Part shown: piece by piece, positions 19,216 through 28,771 of the stretch
How the letters are laid out: the number at the start of each line of letters is the position of its first letter
How positions within the stretch are numbered: position 1 is the stretch's first letter
Source of the DNA: Fischerella sp. PCC 9605
GTDB lineage: Bacteria; Cyanobacteriota; Cyanobacteriia; Cyanobacteriales; Nostocaceae
Assembly (NCBI RefSeq): GCF_000517105.1
Contig: NZ_KI912149.1
Coordinates: 678,390 to 742,389, forward strand
Length of the DNA: 64,000 nucleotides
Reading direction: 5' to 3'
The notes under the pieces: model-generated
What the model was told of the DNA's origin: nothing
Seen by the model: only the letters and a program-made list of their open reading frames with translations
Databases searched by the model: none
Made by a program: the position numbers and the translations under genes

Positions 19216-19614
19216 TTAGACGCTGCATTTACTCTTGCGGCATAACCTATAGTTACGAACATGTCCAAACGCCAAAGCTGTTGCTCCTAAGACCGTAGCA
19301 ATACGCTCACCCTCTTCACTCAGGACGTGGTGTCCAGCAATTGCGGTTACGAGAAGAAGCGCCAACCCCAAGACACCAGACGTGAGCACAACTCGATCCT
19401 TATGGCGACGACAACCCTGTGTCAAAGCCAACACACTGATGGGAAAGACGAACCACAGCAGAAAACGGTGAAAGCTTTCGCCACCAAGAGAAGTACTTGC
19501 CAGTGCGGGAAGCATGACTATGACAACTGGTAAGAACAGACAATGGATTGCACACGCGGTGGAAAGTGCGATCGCAGTCTTGTCCATCAATCTCTGCATT
19601 CTTCCGCTATGCAC
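19216..19614 (-). CDS. MerC domain membrane protein
   Basis: 132 aa, four hydrophobic segments. The motif ALSTACAIHCLFLPV has the paired cysteines of MerC-type mercury transport proteins in the first membrane helix, and the C-terminal tail has RLCRKSKC. The start is taken as GTG at 19614, because AAGGAG lies 8-12 bp before it; ATG codons at residues 6 and 10 are alternatives. MerC proteins are inner-membrane metal carriers. The gene lies 360 bp from the metallothionein gene and directly downstream of a decayed transposase. Confidence 0.75.
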   Translation of the reverse strand: MHSGRMQRLMDKTAIALSTACAIHCLFLPVVIVMLPALASTSLGGESFHRFLLWFVFPISVLALTQGCRRHKDRVVLTSGVLGLALLLVTAIAGHHVLSEEGERIATVLGATALAFGHVRNYRLCRKSKCSV

Positions 19615-19654
19615 TGGTAGTACTCCTTGTATTGATTGTGTTCTATGGGTTCAA

Positions 19655-19906
19655 ATGTTTTAAAACTAGGGCCAGCTTGGCTTTGACTATCAACGATAGC
19701 TGTGATGCCCTCTAACAAATTTGGTAAATGTGACTCAACTGTTTAAGGATAGTGCGATGATTTCAACCCAAATCTTTTTCGGCTTTTGACTGACCTCCAA
19801 AACCCAGTTCCAACACTGTTCGTGCCATAAATCGACGACGGGCAACTCCTTTCAACCTTTGGGTTGTTTCCCCGAGTAGATTCCTGAGTGAGTCTGTCAA
19901 TTCCAT
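19655..19906 (-). pseudogene. Decayed ISAzo13-type transposase fragment
   Basis: From an ATG at 19906 the minus strand reads MELTDSLRNLLGETTQRLKG then VARRRFMARTVLELGFGGQ and AEKDLG, then a TGA at 19765-19763 where family members, as I recall them, have Trp. The similarity resumes in another frame after a deletion: SHLPNLLEGITAIVDSQSQ at about 19735-19665. This matches the start of ISAzo13-family transposases common in cyanobacteria. Nonsense mutation, deletion and frameshift make it dead. The end of the copy runs into the MerC upstream region. Confidence 0.65.
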
Positions 19907-20171
19907 TTCTGTATTTACGATGTACCGTAAGGAGGATATCTCCCTTACCTTACCATTTTCTTGAGATTATTTTTTTCTTAAATAAATTAAGATTTATTAT
20001 TCACGCCTTAGCTGTGTCACATATCCCCGCGCAGTTCTATCTTGACGACGAGGGCTTTTTACTTCGCATTCATGAGGAACATCTGATCAAAGAGCGTCAC
20101 CACCGCCACGCGCCGTCCCCTCTCTTCCGTTATCACTTTACCTAGGCACTTCCCGCGAGAATTGTTAAAAA

Positions 20172-20253
20172 TGCGGATGAAAGGACTTGAACCTTCACGC
20201 CTTGCGGCACTAGAACCTAAATCTAGCGCGTCTGCCAATTCCGCCACATCCGC
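20172..20253 (-). tRNA. tRNA-Leu (UAG)
   Basis: 82-nt class II tRNA. Acceptor stem GCGGATG/CATCCGC, D-arm GGCGGAATTGGCAGACGCG, anticodon stem CTAGA/TCTAG with loop TTTAGGT giving anticodon UAG, variable arm TGCCGCAAGGCGT, T-arm GGTTCAAGTCC. Discriminator base A; CCA is not encoded. Confidence 0.93.
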
Positions 20254-20302
20254 ATCAGTTTACTATCATATCATAACAAACAGTATGTGACAATAAAATT
20301 TT

Positions 20303-20463
20303 GTTATTAGTCATTAGTTATTAGTCATTAGTCATTAGTCATTAGTCATTAGTCATTAGTCATTAGTCATTTGTCATTGGTCATTTGCCAAGGATTAAAG
20401 TCTTGGACTATTGACTATGAACTATTAGCTAAGGACTAATAACCAATGACCAATGACCATTGA
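20303..20463. repeat. Heptameric tandem repeats (TTAGTCA) with inverted partner
   Basis: About ten TTAGTCA-like heptads (20303-20371) are followed by an inverted tract ending in AATGACCAATGACCATTGACT. The two can pair as a hairpin just after the alr stop codon. This is the short tandemly repeated (STRR) class of filamentous cyanobacteria. Confidence 0.85.
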
Positions 20464-21648
20464 CTAAATCACAGCAACACGAGGCAAACGATGCTTAAAT
20501 CCGCAGAGAATTTCCCAAGAAATGGTGTTTAGTTGATTTGCCCAATCGTCCGCGGAGATTTGTTGTTTTCCTTGTTTTCCAAGTAGGGTGACTACTTCCC
20601 CTTCTTGTATGTCTGGTATGCTACTGACATCCAGCATGAGTTGATCCATTGTAATTGCACCTAGCTGCGATATTCGTTGACCGCGAATTAATACCTGCAT
20701 TTTGTTAGAAAGATTGCGCGGCACACCATCAGCATAACCAATTCCGACAACAGCAATACGCATTTCGCGTGGGGCAACAAATTGATAACTGTAGCTAACA
20801 CCAGTTCCAGCAGCAATGGTTTTGACTTGCGTGACTCTTGCTCTAACTTGTAAAACAGGTTTAAGGTCTATGCCCGATCGCAAATGCTCGGCTGGGTAAA
20901 GTCCATAGATAGCTAAACCCACCCGCACCATATCGTAGTGTAATGCTTTGTCAGCGAGGGTGCCGGCTGAATTGGCTAAGTGCAGGCAGGGTGGTTTTAT
21001 TCCTAATGCTTTAATTTGGGCGATCGCTTCTTCAAAACGTCGGTGCTGTAGTTGCATGACACTCGGATCGGGACTGTCTGCGGTCGCTAGGTGAGAATAA
21101 ATACTGGCTATCTCTAGATGCGGTAAACGCTGCACTAGCTGGACAAACTCTGCTGCTTGCTGCCAATCTGTTCCTAGACGAGACATACCCGTATCTAATT
21201 TGACGTGTACAAGTACGGGAGAATTGGAGTTAATAGCTTCTAGAGTGTCAGAAAATACTAAGGCTTGCTTAGGACTGCATAGTGTGGGTTGAAGTTGCCA
21301 TTGAGCGATCGCGTGAATTTGTTCTGGAGTGTGAGTCGCGCCTAAAACTAAAATCGGAGCTTTGATACCAGCTTCTCGCAATTGAATTCCCTCGGGAACT
21401 GTAGCAACACCTAGCCAGTCTGCTCCTGATTGTAGTGCTGTTTGAGCAACTGTGACTGCTCCGTGCCCGTAGGCGTCAGCTTTCACTACTGCCATAAGCT
21501 GGGTATGCCGTGATAGAAAGCGGCGTAATTGTTGGACATTATGCGACAACGCTGCCAAATCAATTTCTACCCAAGCACGCTGCGAAAACCAAGCATATGT
21601 GTCGCACTGCTGAACAGGAACACTCCCGGTTTGCTCATGACTTAACAT
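20464..21648 (-). CDS. alr: Alanine racemase
   Basis: 394 aa, full length. PLP-binding Lys56 is in AVVKADAYGHG near the N-terminus, followed by the TIM-barrel and the C-terminal beta domain with GTGVSYSYQF, GIGYADGVPR and MDQLMLDV. It interconverts L- and D-alanine in the cytosol for peptidoglycan. The stop codon abuts the STRR tract. No operon partner on the same strand. The first 20 residues, before RAWVEIDL, are an extension beyond the usual start. Confidence 0.95.
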   Translation of the reverse strand: MLSHEQTGSVPVQQCDTYAWFSQRAWVEIDLAALSHNVQQLRRFLSRHTQLMAVVKADAYGHGAVTVAQTALQSGADWLGVATVPEGIQLREAGIKAPILVLGATHTPEQIHAIAQWQLQPTLCSPKQALVFSDTLEAINSNSPVLVHVKLDTGMSRLGTDWQQAAEFVQLVQRLPHLEIASIYSHLATADSPDPSVMQLQHRRFEEAIAQIKALGIKPPCLHLANSAGTLADKALHYDMVRVGLAIYGLYPAEHLRSGIDLKPVLQVRARVTQVKTIAAGTGVSYSYQFVAPREMRIAVVGIGYADGVPRNLSNKMQVLIRGQRISQLGAITMDQLMLDVSSIPDIQEGEVVTLLGKQGKQQISADDWANQLNTISWEILCGFKHRLPRVAVI

Positions 21649-21811
21649 GTTGACTCACTCCCATCACACCAATTTTAGGCTTCCAGCTTAATTTATTAAT
21701 TCATGCTGGCAAAAGTAACTCTGGATTAATCAGGAAGTTTACCCTTCATCGTGGAATTCGCACAAGAGCTTATGGTCGGTATTAAGCTAATAGCAAAGAT
21801 AGCAGTCAAGC

Positions 21812-22288
21812 ATGGTTATAATTCGCCCCTACTGTCCAGAGGATTTAGAAAAAGTCATTCAGTTGTGGTGGCGTACCTGGCATGAAACATTTACCGAACT
21901 CACGCATCCGCAATCGTATGGAGTCTGGATGGTTCGCTTCCGTGATGAACTTGCAGTACGAGGGCTAATTTGGGTAGCAGAACTAGAAAATCAAATTGTA
22001 GGTTTCGTTGTAGTTATGCCAGAGGAAAGATACTTAGACCAGATTTTTGTTGATACTAGATATCACAATCGAGGTATCGGCTCAATGTTGCTGAAAAAAG
22101 CAAAAGAAGCTTGTCCACAGGGGTTGACTCTACAGACATTACAGCGAAATACACAAGTTAGTGCGTTTTACGAACGGCATGGTTTCCAACCAGGTAAGCT
22201 AGGTGTGAACAAAATCAACGGCCAGCTAAATATAGAGTACTGTTGGTTGCCTCTGCTAGATGAATCAAGAGGAAATATTACTTACTGA
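21812..22288 (+). CDS. GNAT family N-acetyltransferase
   Basis: 158 aa, single acetyltransferase fold. The acetyl-CoA loop is IFVDTRYHNRGIGSMLLKKA (residues about 80-99, with the RGIGS turn), followed by LTLQTLQRNTQVSAFYERHGF, the usual motif B region. The acceptor substrate cannot be told. It starts 163 bp from alr, divergently. Confidence 0.85.
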   Translation: MVIIRPYCPEDLEKVIQLWWRTWHETFTELTHPQSYGVWMVRFRDELAVRGLIWVAELENQIVGFVVVMPEERYLDQIFVDTRYHNRGIGSMLLKKAKEACPQGLTLQTLQRNTQVSAFYERHGFQPGKLGVNKINGQLNIEYCWLPLLDESRGNITY

Positions 22289-22479
22289 TTAACACGGCGA
22301 TCGCTTCAGCCAAACTATATATCTGTCTTTCCTTCTAAAATAAGTAATGGCTAGAAATTGCAAATCATTATTTTATAACTCAGTTTTAGGCTCGAACCTG
22401 AAGTATAATTTATTTTCATAGCCAAAGCAGATTGCATTTGTGTTAATATATGTAAAATAAAAAGCCTGAGCGATTATCA

Positions 22480-22977
22480 ATGGGGAAGGTTTTAGTCTTA
22501 AACGCCTCTTACGAACCGCTCAATATTACGAGCTGGCGTCGCGCTGCTGTTTTGTTAATCAAGGGCAAAGCAGAGCGCGTAGAACACAACGGTAAGTTTC
22601 TTTACTCCGGTTTTCCGCTTCCAACCGTAATCCGGTTGCGCCATTATGTGCGGGTTCCCTACAAAGAAATCCCTCTGACGCGCCGAAATATATTGCACCG
22701 GGACAGTCACACTTGTCAATACTGCGGTTACACGGGAGATGAGTTAACTCTAGATCACGTAATACCGCGATCGCGTGGCGGAGGAGATTCCTGGGAGAAC
22801 ATTGTTACAGCCTGCGTCCGCTGCAATGTCAACAAGGGTAGCCGTACACCCCACGAAGCACACATGATGTTACGTCACCCACCTCGCAGACCCTACAGCA
22901 GCCTCTACTTCGAGGTCAGCAAGCATCTAAGAGGTGGAACTCACCAAGAGTGGCAAAAGTATGTTATAGGACTTTGA
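22480..22977 (+). CDS. HNH endonuclease
   Basis: 165 aa. Two zinc-knuckle pairs, CQYC and CVRC, flank the nuclease core LTLDHVIPRSRGG ... WENIVTACVRCN. The N-terminal 70 residues (VLNASYEPLNITSWRRA) are the usual cyanobacterial leader of this HNH family. It is widespread as a single chromosomal gene in cyanobacteria; not obviously part of a defence or mobile unit here. Its cellular role is unknown. Confidence 0.88.
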   Translation: MGKVLVLNASYEPLNITSWRRAAVLLIKGKAERVEHNGKFLYSGFPLPTVIRLRHYVRVPYKEIPLTRRNILHRDSHTCQYCGYTGDELTLDHVIPRSRGGGDSWENIVTACVRCNVNKGSRTPHEAHMMLRHPPRRPYSSLYFEVSKHLRGGTHQEWQKYVIGL

Positions 22978-23390
22978 CAATTCCCCAGTTAATACTTACA
23001 GGTAAATGTCACCTATCAACTAGTCTTGCAACCCACTTAGTGTAGTTAGGTTAGCCAACGGCGAGTTGAGAATTTTGCCTCCACAAATAAATCGTAGGAG
23101 GCTACAAAAGCTCTTGCGAACTTTTAACCAACCTCGCCATAGTAACACATATTAACGCTTTGTAAAGTAGAAATTTTCTTAATTCCTCAAAATTGCAGAT
23201 GCGGTAGCAAAAGATATTCCTTTGAAATTAGTTGATAAAAGCATACTTGACAAAAAAATAAACCTACATATATATATCCACGCTTCTATATTTTTGCGAA
23301 GATCGAAGATGTGTGGCTAAACCAGTGACTCGCTGGTTGTAGTTTTCCTTATCAAACAAATCTAGCCCCACATGGACAAAACATTATCCT
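22978..23390. other. Intergenic region with an isolated hairpin
   Basis: 413 bp before the DHH gene. It holds a stem GCCTCC/GGAGGC (about 23077-23102) without a T-run and otherwise AT-rich sequence. No gene or terminator that I can support. Confidence 0.45.
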
Positions 23391-24689
23391 ATGCAATTTC
23401 ATTCTTCCCTTACTCAGTTTGAGAGATTACCATTGACCGCGGATCAGGCTTCCGAATCGGCTCCAGATGAGTCAGAAATAGACAAAGAACCTTTGGAATT
23501 TCCACTCACCAAGCAGTCTGCTGGAACATTGATAGCACCAGAAGGAGGCAATGCCGTTGGTCAGCGCAGCAATTCTTCAGCACTGCAAAAATCAGAAGAA
23601 CTGCGCCAGACAATGCTTGCCCATAGTCATGAGCGTCATCTGGTGATTCTGCAAGATTTTCCTGACCCAGATGCTCTTTCCTCTGCTTGGGCTTACCAGT
23701 TAATTGCTCAGCAATACGATATCAAATGTGAGATTGTTTATGCTGGTGCGCTCAGTCACCAAGAAAATATTGCCTTGGTGAAACTGACTGGCTTACCTGC
23801 TCAACGTTGGACGCTACAAAATCTGAAAAGCAAGGATTTGTCCTCCTATCAAGGTTTTGTATTAATTGATAACCAAGGCACTACTTCCCAGCTTGTGCCA
23901 GTGGTGCAGCAAGCGGGAATGACACTTGTGGCAGTTATTGACCATCACACTTTACAGGGAGACCTGAAATCAGAGTTTGTTGATATTCGTCCTGCTGTCC
24001 GAGCGACAGCAACGATTTTTACTCAGTACTTGCAGGCAGGATTATTGCCTTTAGATAGTACCATCAATCAACACGTCAAATGTGCTACTGCCTTGATGCA
24101 CGGTTTGCGATCTGATACAAATCTGCTTATGCAAGCCAAAGAAGAAGATTTTTTGGCAGCAGCCTATCTAAGCCGATTTTACGATGCCCAACTGCTCAAC
24201 GCCGTACTGCAAGCGAACCGTTCCAAAAGGGTGATGGATGTAATAGAGCGATCGCTCAAAAACCGCATCGTTCAAAATAACTTTTCCATTGCCGGTGTCG
24301 GCTACTTGCGCTACGACGACAGAGACGCCATCCCTCAAGCAGCAGATTTTCTCGTTACAGAAGAAAACGTCCACACTGCCGTGGTTTATGGGATTGTTCA
24401 CGATGAAGATGATGAACTAGAAGTAGTCATTGGCTCTTTAAGAACAACCAAACTTACCCTTGACCCTGATGAATTCATCAAAGAAGCCTTTGGGCAAGAT
24501 AGCAGCGGACGCTTTTTTGGTGGTGGACGTATAAGCGCCGGTGGCTTTGAAATTCCGATGGGTTTCTTATCAGGCAGTAACGAAAATTCTACTTATGCGA
24601 AAATGAAATGGGATGTCTTCGATGCTCAAATCAAGCAGAAGTTGCTGAGATTGGTAAATCCCAGAGACAACCCAATTCAAACCGAGTAA
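23391..24689 (+). CDS. DHH family phosphoesterase (NrnA/RecJ-like)
   Basis: 432 aa. After a 75-residue low-complexity leader, the DHH domain shows motif I-like DFPDPDALSSA, LIDNQGT and the signature VIDHHTLQGD. A C-terminal DHHA1-like region contains GGGRISAGGFEIPMG. Such enzymes use Mn to cleave short oligonucleotides, pAp or cyclic-dinucleotide products. Motif I has DFPDPDA, where many members have H-x-x-P-DGDA. Substrate not determined. Confidence 0.82.
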   Translation: MQFHSSLTQFERLPLTADQASESAPDESEIDKEPLEFPLTKQSAGTLIAPEGGNAVGQRSNSSALQKSEELRQTMLAHSHERHLVILQDFPDPDALSSAWAYQLIAQQYDIKCEIVYAGALSHQENIALVKLTGLPAQRWTLQNLKSKDLSSYQGFVLIDNQGTTSQLVPVVQQAGMTLVAVIDHHTLQGDLKSEFVDIRPAVRATATIFTQYLQAGLLPLDSTINQHVKCATALMHGLRSDTNLLMQAKEEDFLAAAYLSRFYDAQLLNAVLQANRSKRVMDVIERSLKNRIVQNNFSIAGVGYLRYDDRDAIPQAADFLVTEENVHTAVVYGIVHDEDDELEVVIGSLRTTKLTLDPDEFIKEAFGQDSSGRFFGGGRISAGGFEIPMGFLSGSNENSTYAKMKWDVFDAQIKQKLLRLVNPRDNPIQTE

Positions 24690-24720
24690 ATGTTGGTAGT
24701 GGGTGGTTGGTAGTTGTTTG

Positions 24721-24762
24721 GAATAAACAACAAACAACAAACAACAAACAACAAACAACCAA
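24721..24762. repeat. AACAAAC tandem repeat at the sixA start
   Basis: Six or so (ACAAACA) units directly before the GTG start of the next gene. The inverse TTGTTTG type tract occurs at 43201-43218 and 62163-62191. Confidence 0.7.
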
Positions 24763-24770
24763 AACAAAAT

Positions 24771-25265
24771 GTGGAACTTTATTTAATTCGTCATGGCATC
24801 GCCCAAGAAGCAACAGGTGACATCAAAGACGAGGAAAGACGCCTAACAAAAGAGGGACAGCAAAAAACAGAAAAAGTTGCCCAACGTTTGAAAAAGTTGG
24901 GTTTGCAATTTGATTTGATTGCCACTAGTCCCTTAGTAAGAGCCAAACAAACAGCAGATATCCTCATAGCAGCTAAGCTGAGTTCCCAGATAGAGGAGTG
25001 TATCCACCTGTCTCCGGATGGTCAGATTTACAATTGGGTTGTAGACTGGTTAGAGCCAAGGAATTTTGCACCTGATACCCAACTAGCCTTGGTAGGACAT
25101 GAGCCTTGTTTAAGCCGTTGGGCAGAAATTCTGGTTTGGGGAGAAGCCAAGGAACGTTTGGTGCTAAAAAAAGCGGGTATGATCGGGGTAAAGGTACCAG
25201 AAACAGGCTCTCCTTTGGGTCGTGGTCAGATGTTTTGGTTGACACCACCCAAGTACTTGCTTTAA
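24771..25265 (+). CDS. sixA: Phosphohistidine phosphatase SixA
   Basis: 164 aa from GTG at 24771 (VELYLIRHGIAQ). The frame continues upstream to an ATG at 24714, but those 19 residues are translated AACAAAC repeat, so the GTG is preferred. The RHG motif is at the N-terminus with the second His in LVGHEPCLSRW, both diagnostic of the histidine phosphatase superfamily. SixA removes phosphate from HPt-type histidines; with several HPt/His kinases in this window that role is plausible but not specific. Confidence 0.87.
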   Translation: MELYLIRHGIAQEATGDIKDEERRLTKEGQQKTEKVAQRLKKLGLQFDLIATSPLVRAKQTADILIAAKLSSQIEECIHLSPDGQIYNWVVDWLEPRNFAPDTQLALVGHEPCLSRWAEILVWGEAKERLVLKKAGMIGVKVPETGSPLGRGQMFWLTPPKYLL

Positions 25266-25377
25266 CAGTTTTTCCACAGTTCCGTAAAGAATTTGTGCGA
25301 TAACGGATACTGTTATGGCGACAAAAATTTCTGGTAAGTTAGCCTGGATAAATCTTTAAAAATCAGATGGTGTTGCC

Positions 25378-26514
25378 ATGATGGTGTGCGAATACAAGCC
25401 TGGTTTGGAAGGCATTCCTGCCGCTCAATCCAGTATTAGCTGTGTTGACGGACAAAAAGGAATATTAGAATATCGTGGCATCCGGATTGAAGAATTAGCA
25501 GAAAAAAGTACATTTCTGGAAACTGCTTATCTTTTGATCTGGGGTGAATTACCCACTGCGGAAGAATTGGCGGCATTTGAGCATGAAGTTCGCCATCACA
25601 GGCGAATCAAATACCGCATTCGTGACATGATGAAATCCTTTCCAGAAAGCGGCCACCCAATGGATGCCCTACAAGCCTCTGCTGCTGCTTTGGGCTTGTT
25701 TTATTCCCGCCGCGATCTGGATAATCCCGTCTACATTCGGGATGCAGTGGTTCGTTTGTTAGCAACCATTCCGACAATGGTAGCGGCATTTCAGTTGATG
25801 CGAAAAGGTAACGACCCGGTACGCCCTAATGATGACTTGGACTATGCCGCTAACTTTTTGTACATGCTCCACGAGAAAGAACCCGATCCACTGGCAGCGC
25901 GCATTTTTGATGTCTGCTTGATATTACATGCAGAACATACAATGAATGCTTCTACCTTCAGTGCGAGGGTGACGGCTTCTACCCTAACAGATCCTTACGC
26001 GGTGGTGGCGAGTGCAGTTGGAACCTTGGGAGGACCACTGCATGGGGGAGCTAACGAAGAAGTAATTCAAATGTTAGAAGAAATTGGCTCTGTTGAGAAT
26101 GTGCGTCCTTATATAGAAGATAGGCTGCAACGCAAAGCCAAAATCATGGGCTTTGGGCATCGTGTCTATAAAATCAAAGATCCACGCGCAACAATTCTGC
26201 AAAACTTGGCGGAACAGCTGTTTGCAAAATTCGGCAACGACAAGTTTTATGACATAGCCGTTGAGTTGGAACGGGTGGTAGAGGAAAAATTGGGTAGCAA
26301 AGGAATTTATCCCAATGTTGACTATTATTCCGGTTTGGTGTATAGAAAGCTGGGGATTCCCACAGACTTATTCACACCAATATTTGCGATCGCCCGTGTT
26401 GCTGGTTGGCTAGCACACTGGAAAGAACAATTAGAAGAAAACCGGATTTTCCGTCCTACCCAGGTTTACAACGGTCAGCACGACGTTCCTTACGTCCCCA
26501 TAGAGAAACGTTAG
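25378..26514 (+). CDS. gltA: Citrate synthase
   Basis: 378 aa, typical of short bacterial citrate/2-methylcitrate synthases. Active-site regions: LHAEHTMNASTFSARV, GPLHGGANE and GFGHRVYK, and Asp/Arg near the C-terminus. It condenses acetyl-CoA with oxaloacetate. It lies just upstream of ndhA on the same strand, with a 313-bp repeat-rich spacer, so it is probably transcribed on its own. Confidence 0.93.
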   Translation: MMVCEYKPGLEGIPAAQSSISCVDGQKGILEYRGIRIEELAEKSTFLETAYLLIWGELPTAEELAAFEHEVRHHRRIKYRIRDMMKSFPESGHPMDALQASAAALGLFYSRRDLDNPVYIRDAVVRLLATIPTMVAAFQLMRKGNDPVRPNDDLDYAANFLYMLHEKEPDPLAARIFDVCLILHAEHTMNASTFSARVTASTLTDPYAVVASAVGTLGGPLHGGANEEVIQMLEEIGSVENVRPYIEDRLQRKAKIMGFGHRVYKIKDPRATILQNLAEQLFAKFGNDKFYDIAVELERVVEEKLGSKGIYPNVDYYSGLVYRKLGIPTDLFTPIFAIARVAGWLAHWKEQLEENRIFRPTQVYNGQHDVPYVPIEKR

Positions 26515-26827
26515 GGACTGGGGATTGGGGATTAGGGACTAGGGACTGGGTATTAGGAAATAAGAAGAATCTTCTCCCAATACCCAGTACCCAATACCCA
26601 ATACCCAATCCCCAATGCCCAAAATTCCAAATTCGTACCATAAGTAGAAACTCTCATTGGCCCGCTCGGGGTAAAACCCATCCAACGATATACTAGGCAT
26701 GGAGATTGCAAACAATCTTAAATTTTGTCTGGTTTCAGTAAAGATAATTGGTGGGTAAATTTACAGTTATTAACAAGTGTAGATAGTTGTAAACGACCAT
26801 GAATTGGTGACTTGAAGAGCAACAAAC
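26515..26827. repeat. GGGGATT/AATCCCC inverted heptad tract before ndhA
   Basis: GGGACTGGGGATTGGGGATT-like units (26515-26558) face ACCCAATACCCAATACCCAATC-type units (26577-26617), forming a hairpin of about 100 nt. The remaining 200 bp to ndhA must hold the ndh promoter; no clear box was identified. Confidence 0.8.
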
Positions 26828-27946
26828 ATGAATTCAGGAATTGATCTGCAAGGAACTTTTATTCAATCCCTCATAGATTTGGGACTGAGCGCGGAAGTAG
26901 CCAAAACAATTTGGATGCCACTGCCGATGATCCTAATGATTATTGGCGCTACGGTAGGGGTATTGACCTGTGTTTGGCTAGAAAGGAAAATTTCGGCAGC
27001 GGCACAGCAGCGGATTGGTCCTGAATACATCGGTCCTTTAGGTTTGCTGGCTCCTGTAGCCGATGGCCTGAAGCTTGTTTTTAAAGAAGATGTAGTGCCA
27101 GCCAAATCCGACCCTCTGCTATTTACCCTCGGCCCAATCATCGTTGTATTGCCGGTGTTTCTGTCTTATTTAATCGTGCCCTTTGGACAGAATATAGTCA
27201 TTACCGATGTTGGTATGGGGGTATTCTTGTGGATTGCCTTGTCCAGCGTTCAGCCAATTGGTTTGTTAATGGCTGGTTATGCATCCAATAACAAATACTC
27301 CCTTTTGGGTGGGTTGCGGGCTGCGGCACAATCGATTAGCTATGAAATTCCTTTAGCGCTGGCAGTATTGGCGATCGCCATGATGTCCAATAGCCTCAGC
27401 ACCGTTGACATTGTTAACCAGCAATCTGGTTACGGTATTTTAGGGTGGAATATCTGGCGGCAACCAATTGGCTTCATCATCTTTTGGATCGCGGCCTTAG
27501 CTGAATGCGAACGACTGCCCTTTGACTTACCAGAAGCAGAAGAAGAACTGGTAGCAGGTTATCAGACTGAATACTCTGGTATGAAATTCGCTCTGTTTTA
27601 CCTGAGTTCCTATGTCAACCTCGTACTTTCAGCGCTACTGGTATCAGTTCTATACTTGGGCGGTTGGGATTTTCCCATTCCTATTAGCACATTAGCCAGT
27701 TGGTTTGGAGTTAGTGAAGCCAATCCGGTTTTGCAAATAATTGCCGCCTCTTTGGGCATTACCATGACCGTACTCAAAGCCTACTTGCTAGTCTTTCTGG
27801 CAATCCTGTTGCGTTGGACTGTACCCCGGGTTCGCATCGACCAATTACTAGATTTGGGATGGAAGTTCTTGCTACCAGTAGGCTTAGTAAATTTACTGTT
27901 AACCGCAGCTCTGAAACTAGCCTTTCCCGTCGCCTTCGGAGGATAG
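26828..27946 (+). CDS. ndhA: NAD(P)H-quinone oxidoreductase subunit 1 (NdhA)
   Basis: 372 aa, eight or more membrane helices. Family signatures [31 protein letters not shown] and [20 protein letters not shown]. NdhA anchors the matrix-side arm of cyanobacterial NDH-1 and forms part of the plastoquinone site. First gene of ndhAIGE. Confidence 0.96.
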   Translation: MNSGIDLQGTFIQSLIDLGLSAEVAKTIWMPLPMILMIIGATVGVLTCVWLERKISAAAQQRIGPEYIGPLGLLAPVADGLKLVFKEDVVPAKSDPLLFTLGPIIVVLPVFLSYLIVPFGQNIVITDVGMGVFLWIALSSVQPIGLLMAGYASNNKYSLLGGLRAAAQSISYEIPLALAVLAIAMMSNSLSTVDIVNQQSGYGILGWNIWRQPIGFIIFWIAALAECERLPFDLPEAEEELVAGYQTEYSGMKFALFYLSSYVNLVLSALLVSVLYLGGWDFPIPISTLASWFGVSEANPVLQIIAASLGITMTVLKAYLLVFLAILLRWTVPRVRIDQLLDLGWKFLLPVGLVNLLLTAALKLAFPVAFGG

Positions 27947-27967
27947 TCATTAGTCATCAGTCATTAG

Positions 27968-28023
27968 TGAGCCAGCGCGGTCTTGGGGGTCTCCCCCATG
28001 AGCGACTGGCGAACCCGCAAGGG
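27968..28023. repeat. Palindromic dispersed repeat, copy 2
   Basis: GAGCCAGCGCGGTCTTGGGGG ... CCCCCATGAGCGACTGGCGA nearly matches the unit at 12299-12356. Outer arms GCCAG/CTGGC and inner arms GGGGG/CCCCC make a two-step hairpin. It is flanked by ATTAGTCA heptads in the ndhA-ndhI spacer. Confidence 0.8.
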
Positions 28024-28104
28024 TCATTAGCAATTGAACAAATGACTAATGACCAATGACAAATGACAAGTAACAAATGACTAGAGAGAGGTAGAACACT
28101 AACA

Positions 28105-28686
28105 ATGCTAAAATTCCTCAAACAAGTTGGTGATTACGCCAAAGAAGCGGTACAAGCCGGTCGTTATATCGGTCAAGGACTGTCTGTCACCTTTGACCAC
28201 ATGCGGCGGCGTCCAATTACCGTCCAGTACCCTTACGAAAAACTGATTCCCAGCGAACGCTTTCGCGGTAGGATTCACTTTGAGTTTGATAAGTGTATTT
28301 CCTGCGAGGTCTGTGTGCGGGTTTGTCCGATTAACTTGCCTGTGGTGGATTGGGAATTTGACAAAACCAGCAAAAAGAAAAAGCTCAAACACTACAGCAT
28401 CGATTTTGGTGTTTGTATCTTCTGCGGCAACTGTGTAGAATATTGCCCGACTAATTGTCTGTCCATGACAGAAGAGTACGAGCTTTCCACCTACGATCGC
28501 CACGAATTGAACTATGATAACGTGGCAATGGGTCGTCTCCCGTACAAGGTAACGGATGACCCAATGGTAACACCATTGCGCGAACTGGTTTACCTACCCA
28601 AAGGCGTTATGGATCCCCACGACCTGCCAGCCGATGCACCTCGTGCCGGTGGCCATCCTGAAGAACTCGTGCAGCAGGAAAAGTAA
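28105..28686 (+). CDS. ndhI: NAD(P)H-quinone oxidoreductase subunit I (NdhI)
   Basis: 193 aa. Two 4Fe-4S motifs, [16 protein letters not shown] and [15 protein letters not shown], with the amphipathic N-terminus typical of NdhI. It passes electrons from ferredoxin towards plastoquinone in NDH-1. A ribosome site GAGAGAGG lies 10 bp before the ATG. Confidence 0.96.
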   Translation: MLKFLKQVGDYAKEAVQAGRYIGQGLSVTFDHMRRRPITVQYPYEKLIPSERFRGRIHFEFDKCISCEVCVRVCPINLPVVDWEFDKTSKKKKLKHYSIDFGVCIFCGNCVEYCPTNCLSMTEEYELSTYDRHELNYDNVAMGRLPYKVTDDPMVTPLRELVYLPKGVMDPHDLPADAPRAGGHPEELVQQEK

Positions 28687-28771
28687 ATTGAATTGTCATT
28701 TGTCCTTAGTCCTTTGTGAATAACTAAGGACAAATGACAAATGACTAATGACTAATGACAAAGGAGAGAAA

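Noticed and set aside
20059-20247. 62-codon frame over the tRNA-Leu
   Set aside because: Its N-terminal part is just the translated tRNA gene.
20303-20463. Possible CRISPR-like repeat array
   Set aside because: Units are adjacent heptads with no spacers; this is STRR-type repeat. The 40606 minisatellite also lacks spacers.
22480-22977. HNH nuclease as a homing or defence element
   Set aside because: It is a common single-copy cyanobacterial HNH gene with no intron, toxin or modification partner around it.
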